Below, piece by piece: positions 8,657-16,075 of a stretch of DNA of 25,262 bases. The translations under genes were made by a program, and so were the position numbers. Source of the DNA: a virus. The notes under the pieces are model-generated. The model was not told the DNA's origin. It did not search any database and saw only the letters and a list, made by a program, of their open reading frames with translations. The stretch lies in the IMG/VR virus record IMGVR_UViG_3300027337_000026, positions 1 to 25,262 of that record. One strand, written 5' to 3'. Numbering within the stretch: the first letter of the stretch is position 1; each line of letters opens with the position of its first letter.

Positions 8657-8815
8657 TCAACCCTTTGCAGCGCGCATGTTGTCGATAAGGTTGGGGTATG
8701 GACGGCCGGCTTTCTTGGCCGCACTCTTGGCGGCGGCCTTTTTTGCAGGGGTCAATGCCTTGGGCTTGCCCAAACTTTTGGGTCGTTTTTTGTCCCAAAT
8801 AGGTGTGTTTTTCAT
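8657..8815 (-). CDS. 52-residue Lys/Ala-rich basic protein
   Basis: Reading from ATG 8815 gives 52 residues: MKNTPIWDKKRPKSLGKPKA, LTPAKKAAAKSAAKKAGRPY and PNLIDNMRAAKG. AGGAG lies five bases upstream, the ATG overlaps the endolysin stop (ATGA), and the stop is one base before the next start, so it fills the gap exactly. The KKAAAKSAAKKAGRPYPNLI segment resembles histone-H1-like or KGG-type tails and recurs in tiny genes of other phages. The function is unknown; nucleic-acid binding is only inferred. The longer overlapping frame at 8532-8798 is an out-of-frame shadow. Confidence 0.7.
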   Translation of the reverse strand: MKNTPIWDKKRPKSLGKPKALTPAKKAAAKSAAKKAGRPYPNLIDNMRAAKG

Positions 8816-9303
8816 GGGTTCTCCTGTGCCAAAAACAGCGCTCGTTCGCCCCTTCGGCGACGATCCAGCCCTGGCAGTACTTTACCTCCAGCCTTGTTCC
8901 ACAGCAAGAGCGATTCAGCAGCTTCCTGCCATTCCTGCCGCTGGATTTTCATCCGGACCGTGGACCGCTGGAAATTTCCCAGCCCTACATTGAAGCTGAA
9001 AGAGACGCAAGCGTCGAATTTGTTTTGACGACCAGCAAGATTAGGAGCAAGTCGCAGTACACCGAGCTCAAAGCTCGCAAGGTCTTTTGCCAGAATTGCA
9101 TCCACTTCCTCCATTGTCAGCGTTCTGTCCCAGCCGGCGGGGATCGGCAAATTTTTCCGCTCCTGCATCGGCACTTTAATGTGGCTTTGGTCAATCACAT
9201 GCCCCACCCCTACCGTCCACAGCAATGCCGGGCACCGGTAGGGCCTGACCCGCACGCCCTCGTCGTGCTTGATCATCTGAATGGCACGGTCAGAGGTCTT
9301 CAT
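8812..9303 (-). CDS. endolysin, GH24 lysozyme (muramidase)
   Basis: This 163-residue protein hydrolyses the glycan strands of peptidoglycan. Residues 11-35 (IKHDEGVRVRPYRCPALLWT, then VGVGH) match the GH24 active site: Glu15, a second residue nine positions on (Cys24) and Thr30, the T4 lysozyme spacing of Glu11-Asp20-Thr26. Here the Asp is replaced by Cys. The later segment KFDACVSFSFNVGLGNFQRS is the conserved helix of the family. ATG 9303 overlaps the holin stop (ATGA); the longer form from 9375 lies within the holin gene. No signal or SAR segment is seen, so release depends on the holin. The end is GLDRRRRGERALFL. Confidence 0.9.
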   Translation of the reverse strand: MKTSDRAIQMIKHDEGVRVRPYRCPALLWTVGVGHVIDQSHIKVPMQERKNLPIPAGWDRTLTMEEVDAILAKDLASFELGVLRLAPNLAGRQNKFDACVSFSFNVGLGNFQRSTVRMKIQRQEWQEAAESLLLWNKAGGKVLPGLDRRRRGERALFLAQENP

Positions 9304-9815
9304 TTCCCAAACGCCCGCCCGCCAAAATGGAAGGCAATGATGCTGGCAAATAACGCCTGGGTCTCGTTGTCCCACAACTGCTCCGCCAGGGTGGTGAAGT
9401 CAATATTGGTCCGAATGCCATGCCATACCAGGGCGCAGTCAATGCCCACCAACAGAAAAAAGAAACCATAAGTAATAACCGGGCGCACGCTTGCCCGCAG
9501 GTTCTTCATCCACTGACTGGTGCCCTCGTTGAGGGACATATCATGGGCATAGATGGCCTGCATTTCGGCTTGCTGGGCTTGGACCAGCGTCTGTTGGACC
9601 TGCATTTCGGCATTGGCCTGCACCTGGTCCAGCCGGATTTCCTCTACTCGGGCCTGGGCCGCGTAGCCCTTTTCAAGCATCTGTAGCTCGCGTTCGGTCT
9701 GCAACCGCGCCAGGTCAAGCTCATGGCGCTTGTCGGATTTGTCCTGGAAAAAGTCCAACAACTTGGGCAGACCGCCCATGAGGAAGGAGATGAGTGTGGA
9801 TAGTAGTGTTAGCAT
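9300..9815 (-). CDS. holin-like protein (GTA-type 3-TM holin)
   Basis: The 171 residues start with a hydrophobic segment (MLTLLSTLISFLMGGLPKLL), continue with a long charged/Gln-rich coiled coil (about 25-95), then SQWMKNLRASVRPVITYGFF leads into a transmembrane helix (112-132), and a third hydrophobic segment (ALFASIIAFHFGGRAFG) ends the protein. The W...lRa.vRPv.TY.ff motif and three hydrophobic segments match the 3-TM holin family known from gene transfer agents. It directly precedes and overlaps the endolysin gene (ATGA), as expected of a holin that opens the inner membrane to release it. Confidence 0.78.
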   Translation of the reverse strand: MLTLLSTLISFLMGGLPKLLDFFQDKSDKRHELDLARLQTERELQMLEKGYAAQARVEEIRLDQVQANAEMQVQQTLVQAQQAEMQAIYAHDMSLNEGTSQWMKNLRASVRPVITYGFFFLLVGIDCALVWHGIRTNIDFTTLAEQLWDNETQALFASIIAFHFGGRAFGK

Positions 9816-10426
9816 TAGTAACTCTTTTTGGTTAACATTGATGAGGCGATAAGCAGCATGGACTGGGCATCCTCTACGCTCTCAGGTCGATCTTTGTACC
9901 CGACGGTAATTTGACCGATGAAACGTGTTGCGTCCGGTGGTATAGAGATTCGACAGCCGTAGGTGACACCAACCTCGACGTACCACAGGCCAATTTCGCT
10001 TTGTGGCTTGTGGTAATCACCGCATGGCGTCTCTCCTGCCATGAGTTTGACAACGTCTGCGTTATTGTTGGGATTTTGGGTAAAGAGGCCGACATCGATG
10101 CCCTCCATGCGCTTGTCGCGCCCTTCCTTCGTATACGCCCGATACAAGACCCGGGTGCCAAATAACGGGTTGACCTTGAAGATGGCCACAGTCTGTGCGC
10201 CACCGTACTTGAAGAGGATTGCCGCTGCGTCGTCCGCCCGGGCCTCGTTGATGCTGGGTAGCTTCTGGCTTTCCTTGTAGGCCCCAACCAGCAGCTCTTG
10301 GTTGCTGTAAACAAACCAAGCGCAGAACCCAAACACGAACATGAGGAGCAAGGCAATTAGCTTGAAAGGGCTATCCACATACGACAGTATGCGGTCTAGT
10401 ACCCCCAACGCCTTGTCCTCACTCAT
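9815..10426 (-). CDS. membrane-anchored protein with external Cys-containing domain, unknown
   Basis: These 203 residues carry one transmembrane segment (LIALLLMFVFGFCAWFVYSN, about 24-43) and a large C-terminal domain with AARADDAAAILFK-like helix, VNPLFGTRVLYRAYTKEGRD, and two Cys that could form a disulfide (GETPCGDY and VTYGCRISIPPD). I chose ATG 10426, which overlaps the previous stop (ATGA), rather than the GTG at 10453, which has no ribosome-binding site. Topology predicts a cytoplasmic tail and a periplasmic domain. It is coupled to the holin-like gene by TAATG. A role in envelope disruption or sensing during lysis is plausible but unproven. Confidence 0.66.
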   Translation of the reverse strand: MSEDKALGVLDRILSYVDSPFKLIALLLMFVFGFCAWFVYSNQELLVGAYKESQKLPSINEARADDAAAILFKYGGAQTVAIFKVNPLFGTRVLYRAYTKEGRDKRMEGIDVGLFTQNPNNNADVVKLMAGETPCGDYHKPQSEIGLWYVEVGVTYGCRISIPPDATRFIGQITVGYKDRPESVEDAQSMLLIASSMLTKKSY

Positions 10427-10971
10427 TTCCACAGCCCTTTCGATATACCCCACTGGACCAGCCAGTACATTGCTAAACCAAACACTGCTACGACTGCCAC
10501 TGAAAGCTGGATGTCTTGCATCATCTCTTTGCGCTCCCTAACCTTGGATGCATCAATTATCTTTTGCTTGACCGCCTCGGCCTCCTCCTTAGCAATTTGT
10601 CTCCGCATCTCCTCTCTGGTCTTGACCATGTCGTGCCAAATTGCACCTTGCCCAGACCAGACGAGCACTTCATACAGCTCGTATTCTTGCTTCTCAAGCT
10701 CCCGTCGCTTCATAACAACGTCCATCGCCTCGGCAGTGAGCTCCGCATCCGTTTTCTTGGGCTTGACACCATTGGCCTTGTCCCACAACGCCTCGCGCTT
10801 TTCCCTCTCCTTGACTACCTCGGCCTTCTCAAGTACTGCCTTTTTGTCGAAGTAGTCCGCAATTGTCTTGGTTATCTCATTGGCATCTTTGCCTAGCTTG
10901 ATAACCTCTTTGATCGTTGCAACGGCGGCTTTTGCGCCTGCAAACGCAACGCCAATTGTGATTGGGTCCAT
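10423..10971 (-). CDS. coiled-coil protein with C-terminal membrane anchor, unknown
   Basis: This is a 182-residue protein. The N-terminus MDPITIGVAFAGAKAAVATI is mildly hydrophobic, followed by a long charged helical region (KAEVVKEREKREALWDKANG, and later KTREEMRRQIAKEEAEAVKQ) and one C-terminal transmembrane helix (LSVAVVAVFGLAMYWLVQWG, about 156-175). Proteins with MDP.TI...... G.KA, then W......R....+E.AE..++ and a terminal membrane helix occur near lysis genes in several marine and freshwater phages. Their function is not known to me; a lysis-accessory or virion membrane role is inferred from neighbours. The stop overlaps the next start (ATGA). Confidence 0.66.
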   Translation of the reverse strand: MDPITIGVAFAGAKAAVATIKEVIKLGKDANEITKTIADYFDKKAVLEKAEVVKEREKREALWDKANGVKPKKTDAELTAEAMDVVMKRRELEKQEYELYEVLVWSGQGAIWHDMVKTREEMRRQIAKEEAEAVKQKIIDASKVRERKEMMQDIQLSVAVVAVFGLAMYWLVQWGISKGLWK

Positions 10972-10980
10972 ATCATGCCA

Positions 10981-11196
10981 TTACCCCATCGTAAACCCGC
11001 CGGCGGCAGGCACCGTAGTGGTGTGAATAGCCACATTCTGCAGCGGTTCTGACAAATCCTGGCCGCAGTCATTGCACTTTAAAACTGCCAGTTCTTGCTC
11101 ATCAACATCCCTGTTGCATGCCGGGCAAAAAATCTCCACCGTATGGCGCGGAACCGTTGACCCATCAATTTCAACCGCTTCGTATGTCTTAATCAT
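10981..11196 (-). CDS. small zinc-ribbon protein
   Basis: The 71 residues contain two C-x2-C knuckles, Cys24-Pro-Ala-Cys27 and Cys41-Asn-Asp-Cys44, separated by 13 residues, followed by GQDL: the layout of a zinc ribbon. The remainder is short and polar (NVAIHTTTVPAAGGFTMG). Such ribbons commonly mediate protein or nucleic-acid contacts; nothing here indicates which. AAGGGG lies eight bases before the ATG. It stands between the adhesin gene and the membrane/lysis group. Confidence 0.7.
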   Translation of the reverse strand: MIKTYEAVEIDGSTVPRHTVEIFCPACNRDVDEQELAVLKCNDCGQDLSEPLQNVAIHTTTVPAAGGFTMG

Positions 11197-11209
11197 TTTT
11201 CAAGCCCCT

Positions 11210-14200
11210 TTACATCAACAGCAAGAACCTGCCGCCGCCGCCACCACTCGCAAAGCCAATCCATCCCGTGTTATTGCCCCCGTCGACGTTACCAGCCCCG
11301 GTTGCATCCCACGTTGCCCCACCGGTAGCATATGAATCTGTAATGCTGAGGTATGTTGGCGAGATTGTTCCAGAGGAATCTGACAAAGTGAACTGTGCGC
11401 CAGGAGTGCTACTGTTAATCGCAACCAAATTCCCAAAAGTGCCCGACAGCCCAAAATTAGACACGGTCTGCGTTGTTCCAGCAGTAAAAGTTACCGTGGC
11501 AGGCTGCGTGGTATTGGTGATGTTGTTGAAGGTGTTGGAGCCGCTGATGGTCAACGCCCCAGTACCGCCTTGATTAAGGTTGTAATAGGTTAAGCCGCCA
11601 CCAGCAAAAGTTTTTGCCGATGCGCTTGTCATAGATACGGTGGATGTACTTGGATTAAGAGCTAGGCCCGTCGTGGTGGCCGTGCTCCACACAGACGCGC
11701 CAGAGCCAGAAAGTGTCCAAGTACCACTGCCCATGTTTAAGGTACGAGTATTGCTGTTGCTTGAAACAAAAGAATCTGTCGTAACATTAAAATTTGCAGC
11801 GGTAAATGTGCCTGAAGTAAGGGACAAACTACCGGCGGAAGAAAGAGCATCAGCAAGCGTTACGGTAGTGCCAGAGCCAGAAATCTGGATGTCGCTGAGC
11901 GTTTTACCATTACTTGTGATTGTCCCAGAAGCCTGAAAAGATGGGTTAACGGCTGTGTAAGTTCCGCCAGGGTCCAAAGTCAGATCACCCGCCATGCGCA
12001 ATAGGGTTGTGACCGAGACGGTGCAGGTAGAGCCGGTAAATATGAGGTTTTTAAACCATGAGTTGTTAATTGTTAACGTGGACGTCCCCGCATTAACTGT
12101 TAGGTTTGGTGCGTTTGATGTTGAGCCGCCGAGGCCGCCAAATGACACCGTTGCGGTTGCCGCCTGATTGCGGGTAAAAGCACCCACTCCTGTCCAAGTA
12201 AAGTTAGTAGCATCCGACATACCTAACACAGTCGTTGAAGCAGTTGTGCTGGTAAGTGCAATGTTGCCAGTGCCAAAAGCAATTGCTCGGGTGCTTGATC
12301 CGGAGGAGGAAAAGTTGCCCGTGCTTAAATTAAACCCGGCAAGATTAAGCGTACCGTTAGTCAGTGTGGCAGTGCTAGTTGTCCCAAGCGTCATGGCATC
12401 AGCAAGAGTATATGTGGCGCCAGAACCGGTGAAAGCAGCGGAACTAAGGGTTTTACCATTACTTGTGATTGTCCCAGAAGCCTGAAAAATTGTGCCGACC
12501 GTGGTGTAAGTTCCGCCAGGGTCTAAAGTCAAATTACCGGCTATGTTAACTGAACCGCTTGCCATCGAGACGGTGCAGGGAGAGCCTGTAAAGTCAAGGT
12601 TTTTAAACCATGAACTGCTGGTAATTGTTAGCGTGGACGTCCCCGCATTAACTGTTAGGTTTGGTGCGTTTGATGTACTGCCGCCGGCAGTTGAACCAAA
12701 CTGAACAGTGGCTGTAGCCGCCTGATTGCGGATAAAACCACCTGTACCTGTAAAGGTAAATCCGCTGGCTGTTGACATACCTAACACAGCCGTTGCACTG
12801 GTGGTGCTTGTTAATACAATATTTTGAGACCCGAAAGAAATTGCCCGTGTACTGGCGCCAGAGGAGCTAAAGCTACCAGTGCTTAACGTAAACCCATTAA
12901 GATCAAGAGTACCGGTATTTAATGTAAAAGTACGATTTGCAGCAATAGTGCAAGCATCAGCAAGAGTTATAGTGTCACTTGTTGAATTGCTGACTACGAC
13001 GCTGTTAAGCGTTTTGCCTGAGCTTGTGATTGTGGCGCTTGCAAGGAATGTAACAGGAAGCGCCGTATAAGTACCACCAGAAGCCAGGGTCAAATTACCG
13101 GACAGATTAACACCGCTGGTCGAGCTTACTGTAACAGTGCTTGTGGAGCCTGTAAAGACAAGGTTTTTAAAATATGAACCGCTGGTAATTGTTAGCGTGG
13201 ACGCCCCCGCATTGACTGTTAGGTTTGGTGCGTTTGATGCACTGCCGCCGGCACTTGAACCAAATGTCGCCGTTGCAGATGCCGCCATGTTTCTGGTAAA
13301 ACCGCCTGTACCTGTAAAGGTAAATCCGTTGGCTGTTGCCATGCTCAACATAGTTGATCCAGCGGTTGTAGTGGTGAGTGCAATGTTTCCTGAGCCAAAA
13401 TCAATTACACGAGCATTTGAGTTGCTAGAACTAAAAGTGTTAGTGCTTAAAGTAAATCCCGCGAGGGCAAGAGTACCGGCACTCAGTGTGGTGGCCTGCG
13501 AGACCGTCATTGCACCCGCAAGCGTCACCGTGCCATTTGGGCTAAGAATAGTAATGATATGAGGAAACGTAATTCCAGCAGGAGTAATTGATTGCGCAGT
13601 GCCACCAGAAAAAGTAATTGCTCCGGTTCCGGTTAGTGTGACGCCAGTGCCATTAATCCAATTGCCAATAACATCGAATGATAATGTGCTTGTAGCCAAT
13701 GTCATTGCGCTGGTGCGCCCAGACATGTCAAGAGTTCCAATTAGATAATCGTCGTTGAGTGTGATCGTGCCTGTAACACTGCCCGCCGTGTTGTCAAACA
13801 CCGCAGTATCTTGCGCTAAAGGAAAATTGTTTACAGCCGGAGAGCCACCAGAGGAAGTGGCCCAACCTGTTGCAGACCAGCTTTGTGCGCCAGAAAGGTT
13901 CCAGTAAACTGTTTTGGCAGCAGGAAAGGTAATGCCGCTGTTATTCCCACCGTTACCAAGACGAGTTCCCGTAGCTGGAGCAGCAGCGCCTGAAATTGTT
14001 ATATTTTGGAAGTCTGTGTCAATTAACGACACCGCTGCACAAGTTAAAGTGCGGACAACAAGACCCCCACTAGACCTAAGACATATGCGAGAGACAGCAC
14101 TTGTCCCTGTTGATGTCGTTAATGTTCCCGCAACTGTTTGATCTCCAGAAAAAACAACATCCATAAATGCTGCGGTTGATGCCCCAGTAAACGAAAGATT

Positions 14201-14911
14201 GTTAAACGAGTTATTACCAGTGATGGATATGCTACCGGTCGTACCTGTTGGCCAACTGACATTGTAGTAAGTAAAACCCGCACTGAGGAAGTCGCCAACA
14301 CCAGTAATAACAATTGTTGAGGTGTTTGCGTTCAACGTCAGGTTAGTACCTGTGGATGTAGACCAAAGAGTACCGCCGCCTGTTGATGTCATAGTCCAAG
14401 TGCCAGACCCCATCGTAAGGGTTCTAAGGTTGGAATTGCTAGAAGTAAAAGTACTAGCAGTGACGTTAAAATTGTTGGCGTTCAGTGTTCCATAAGTCAG
14501 CGTCAGCGTGCTGCTAGAAGTAAACGCATCGCCTAGTGTAACGGTGATGCCTGAAGCATTGACAATGACTGAACCAAAGGTTTTTCCTGCGCTGGTAATC
14601 GTTCCAGTGCCAGCGATTGTCATACCGCCGGTGTAGGACATTGTCATACCCGACACAAGCGTCACGCTACCAGAAACAGTTATGTTGGCTGTTCCAGTTA
14701 GTGTCCCTGTAAAACCTGTACAAGTAATCGATTTTGCCCCTGTATTACCAGTTGCAATCGTCACAACACCAGTTGAGTTTGCATCAAAAAACACATCGTC
14801 AGCAGAAGTAGGTACAGTCTGACCACCAGCACCACCAGAGGTCAGCGCCCATTTGGTACCAGCAGTGCCGTTCCATTGGTCTGACCCGCCCACCCAATAC
14901 CTGTTTGCCAT
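11210..14911 (-). CDS. giant repeat-built adhesin-like tail or fibre protein
   Basis: This is a 1233-residue, Thr/Ser/Gly-rich, almost Lys-free protein with the strand-turn rhythm of a beta-helix (TITSSGKTL, LNGFTLSTGSFSSSG, NLTVNAGTSTLTI). It opens MANRYWVGGSDQWNGTAGTK and contains SADDVFFDANSTG near 37-49, a start pattern seen in other phage appendage proteins. Residues about 480-1050 hold three similar segments of about 185 residues, marked by NAPNLTVNAG near 560, 747 and 932. Segments at both ends (MGSGTWT, TYYN, then FNN) resemble each other. The end is VDGGNNTGWIGFASGGGGGR. It probably binds the cell surface or shapes a fibre. GCAGGAG lies six bases before the start. No enzymatic motif is seen. 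Confidence 0.72.
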   Translation of the reverse strand: MANRYWVGGSDQWNGTAGTKWALTSGGAGGQTVPTSADDVFFDANSTGVVTIATGNTGAKSITCTGFTGTLTGTANITVSGSVTLVSGMTMSYTGGMTIAGTGTITSAGKTFGSVIVNASGITVTLGDAFTSSSTLTLTYGTLNANNFNVTASTFTSSNSNLRTLTMGSGTWTMTSTGGGTLWSTSTGTNLTLNANTSTIVITGVGDFLSAGFTYYNVSWPTGTTGSISITGNNSFNNLSFTGASTAAFMDVVFSGDQTVAGTLTTSTGTSAVSRICLRSSGGLVVRTLTCAAVSLIDTDFQNITISGAAAPATGTRLGNGGNNSGITFPAAKTVYWNLSGAQSWSATGWATSSGGSPAVNNFPLAQDTAVFDNTAGSVTGTITLNDDYLIGTLDMSGRTSAMTLATSTLSFDVIGNWINGTGVTLTGTGAITFSGGTAQSITPAGITFPHIITILSPNGTVTLAGAMTVSQATTLSAGTLALAGFTLSTNTFSSSNSNARVIDFGSGNIALTTTTAGSTMLSMATANGFTFTGTGGFTRNMAASATATFGSSAGGSASNAPNLTVNAGASTLTITSGSYFKNLVFTGSTSTVTVSSTSGVNLSGNLTLASGGTYTALPVTFLASATITSSGKTLNSVVVSNSTSDTITLADACTIAANRTFTLNTGTLDLNGFTLSTGSFSSSGASTRAISFGSQNIVLTSTTSATAVLGMSTASGFTFTGTGGFIRNQAATATVQFGSTAGGSTSNAPNLTVNAGTSTLTITSSSWFKNLDFTGSPCTVSMASGSVNIAGNLTLDPGGTYTTVGTIFQASGTITSNGKTLSSAAFTGSGATYTLADAMTLGTTSTATLTNGTLNLAGFNLSTGNFSSSGSSTRAIAFGTGNIALTSTTASTTVLGMSDATNFTWTGVGAFTRNQAATATVSFGGLGGSTSNAPNLTVNAGTSTLTINNSWFKNLIFTGSTCTVSVTTLLRMAGDLTLDPGGTYTAVNPSFQASGTITSNGKTLSDIQISGSGTTVTLADALSSAGSLSLTSGTFTAANFNVTTDSFVSSNSNTRTLNMGSGTWTLSGSGASVWSTATTTGLALNPSTSTVSMTSASAKTFAGGGLTYYNLNQGGTGALTISGSNTFNNITNTTQPATVTFTAGTTQTVSNFGLSGTFGNLVAINSSTPGAQFTLSDSSGTISPTYLSITDSYATGGATWDATGAGNVDGGNNTGWIGFASGGGGGRFLLLM
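11760..13470 (-). repeat. three imperfect repeats of about 545-565 bp inside the adhesin gene
   Basis: The marker sequence encoding NAPNLTVNAG recurs near 13200-13231, 12636-12672 and 12081-12116, giving periods of about 564 and 555 bp. Flanking sequences match as well. A 39-base block is identical at 11901-11939 and 12450-12488, and a third, diverged version lies near 13008. Some blocks are nearly identical in DNA while others differ strongly, as expected for duplication with partial gene conversion. Confidence 0.85.
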
Positions 14912-14914
14912 GCG

Positions 14915-15082
14915 TTACTCCTGCGGAGTTTCAACAACCGGATTGACCACTGCGAGCCAGTTGCTAAGTCGTTCCTGCTTCATGGCCTCCAACTGCTCCT
15001 CCGTCAAACCATGGTCATCTGGCAGGTTCAAAGCATCGCAAAACGAGCCAAACGGGGTGTCGAATTTAAAAATGATTTGCAT
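14915..15082 (-). CDS. 55-residue acidic protein between fibre genes
   Basis: Reading the minus strand by codon from ATG 15082 gives a 55-residue ORF: MQIIFKFDTPFGSFCDALNL, then PDDHGLTEEQLEAMKQERLS and a C-terminus NWLAVVNPVVETPQE. AGGAG sits five bases before the ATG and is formed partly by the TAA of the previous gene, and the stop is three bases before the next start, so it fills the gap between two real genes exactly. It is acidic with one amphipathic helix. No family is recognised; a small assembly factor or chaperone for the neighbouring fibre is a guess. Confidence 0.7.
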   Translation of the reverse strand: MQIIFKFDTPFGSFCDALNLPDDHGLTEEQLEAMKQERLSNWLAVVNPVVETPQE

Positions 15083-15091
15083 GATTGCTCC

Positions 15092-16063
15092 TTATGTTTG
15101 GGTAGTTACAGCGACTACATCCCAACGGGTGTTGGTGCTGTTGTAGATGCAGCCGACATAAAGCATCTTGTTGATGATCGTGGTAGTCGGCAAGGTGGTG
15201 CCAATCGCAGTGTAAGTGGCATTCCAAGTGATAGCCCGGGCAGTACCGTTGTCCAAAATTCGTAGGATCAACTTGTTGCCGTCTACTGGGGTTCCAGTTG
15301 GTGCGGCTACAGTTAGAGCTTGATCCTGCGCGGTCAGATTGTATTGATCAAACGCGGAGATGTCAGGCGTCAGCGTAGCCGTTGCCGCAGAAGTTGAGGT
15401 GCGAGGATCGATTCGCTTGTTGGTCAGCGTAGCCGTACCGTTGATGGTCGCAAAACCGCCCGTTGCGTTGGCATTGTTGCCAAGGGCGGTAACAACCCCA
15501 GTCCCGGTGGTAGTTGACGACACCCCCGTGCCCGATCCGCCGCCAAGCAACAGCGCACTGGATGCCAAGGTTCCAGACTGAGTAACCAATCCGCCCGTTG
15601 TGTTTGATGCAGCGGCCGCAGCGGTGGCTACGCCCGTCCCAAGTCCCTGCAACATGCCAATAGCCGCAACAGAGGCAATTACAAAATCGCTTCCGTTCCA
15701 TACCACACAGGCAGTGGCCCCGCTAACAATGGTCACCCCAGTAGTTGCAGCGCCTTTTATGACAACGGAGCTGTTTGACTGATTGATGACCTGATAAATT
15801 TTTGCCTGGCTGGGAGCAACAACGTTCCTGGTTGTGCCAGGCGTGCCCGTGATAATCAATGTTGACATCCGGGCCTGATTACTTGAGCCGCTCGTCGTGG
15901 AAAGGGTCACATTTGCCGCTGTGACGCTGATTGTGGAGGCGTTTGCTACTGAATCTTCAACAAGCGCGGTAATCTGGTCATTGACCACGGTTCCCCAAAC
16001 GCCAGACTCAGTGCCCGTGACTGGTTGAGCAAGGCCCAAAAGAGTTGTGTAATTGATCGTCAT
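15092..16063 (-). CDS. phage tail fibre-like protein
   Basis: The 323 residues begin MTINYTTLLGLAQPVTGTES, followed by GVWGTVVNDQITALVEDSVA. This N-terminal G.WG..VN..i..LV.DSV motif is common in phage fibre-like proteins. The centre (about 130-215) is Gly/Thr/Ser-rich low complexity; then TATLTNKRIDPRTSTSAA leads into a beta-rich C-terminus with DGNKLILRILDNGTARAITW. The TLTNKRI...... motif before a small C-terminal domain is typical of appendage proteins that end in a receptor-contact head. AAGGA lies before the ATG. I cannot tell whether it is a main fibre or a small spike. Confidence 0.7.
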   Translation of the reverse strand: MTINYTTLLGLAQPVTGTESGVWGTVVNDQITALVEDSVANASTISVTAANVTLSTTSGSSNQARMSTLIITGTPGTTRNVVAPSQAKIYQVINQSNSSVVIKGAATTGVTIVSGATACVVWNGSDFVIASVAAIGMLQGLGTGVATAAAAASNTTGGLVTQSGTLASSALLLGGGSGTGVSSTTTGTGVVTALGNNANATGGFATINGTATLTNKRIDPRTSTSAATATLTPDISAFDQYNLTAQDQALTVAAPTGTPVDGNKLILRILDNGTARAITWNATYTAIGTTLPTTTIINKMLYVGCIYNSTNTRWDVVAVTTQT

Positions 16064-16075
16064 TTCTGCCTTCCT

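Noticed and set aside
8532-8798. 88-codon minus-strand frame with several Cys
   Set aside because: It overlaps the 52-residue gene and the hub start in another frame, and has no ribosome-binding site. The smaller gene fits its neighbours exactly.
11210-14911. Diversity-generating retroelement target
   Set aside because: The variable-looking repeats are ordinary internal duplications. No reverse transcriptase, template repeat or C-terminal lectin-type variable region is visible in the window.
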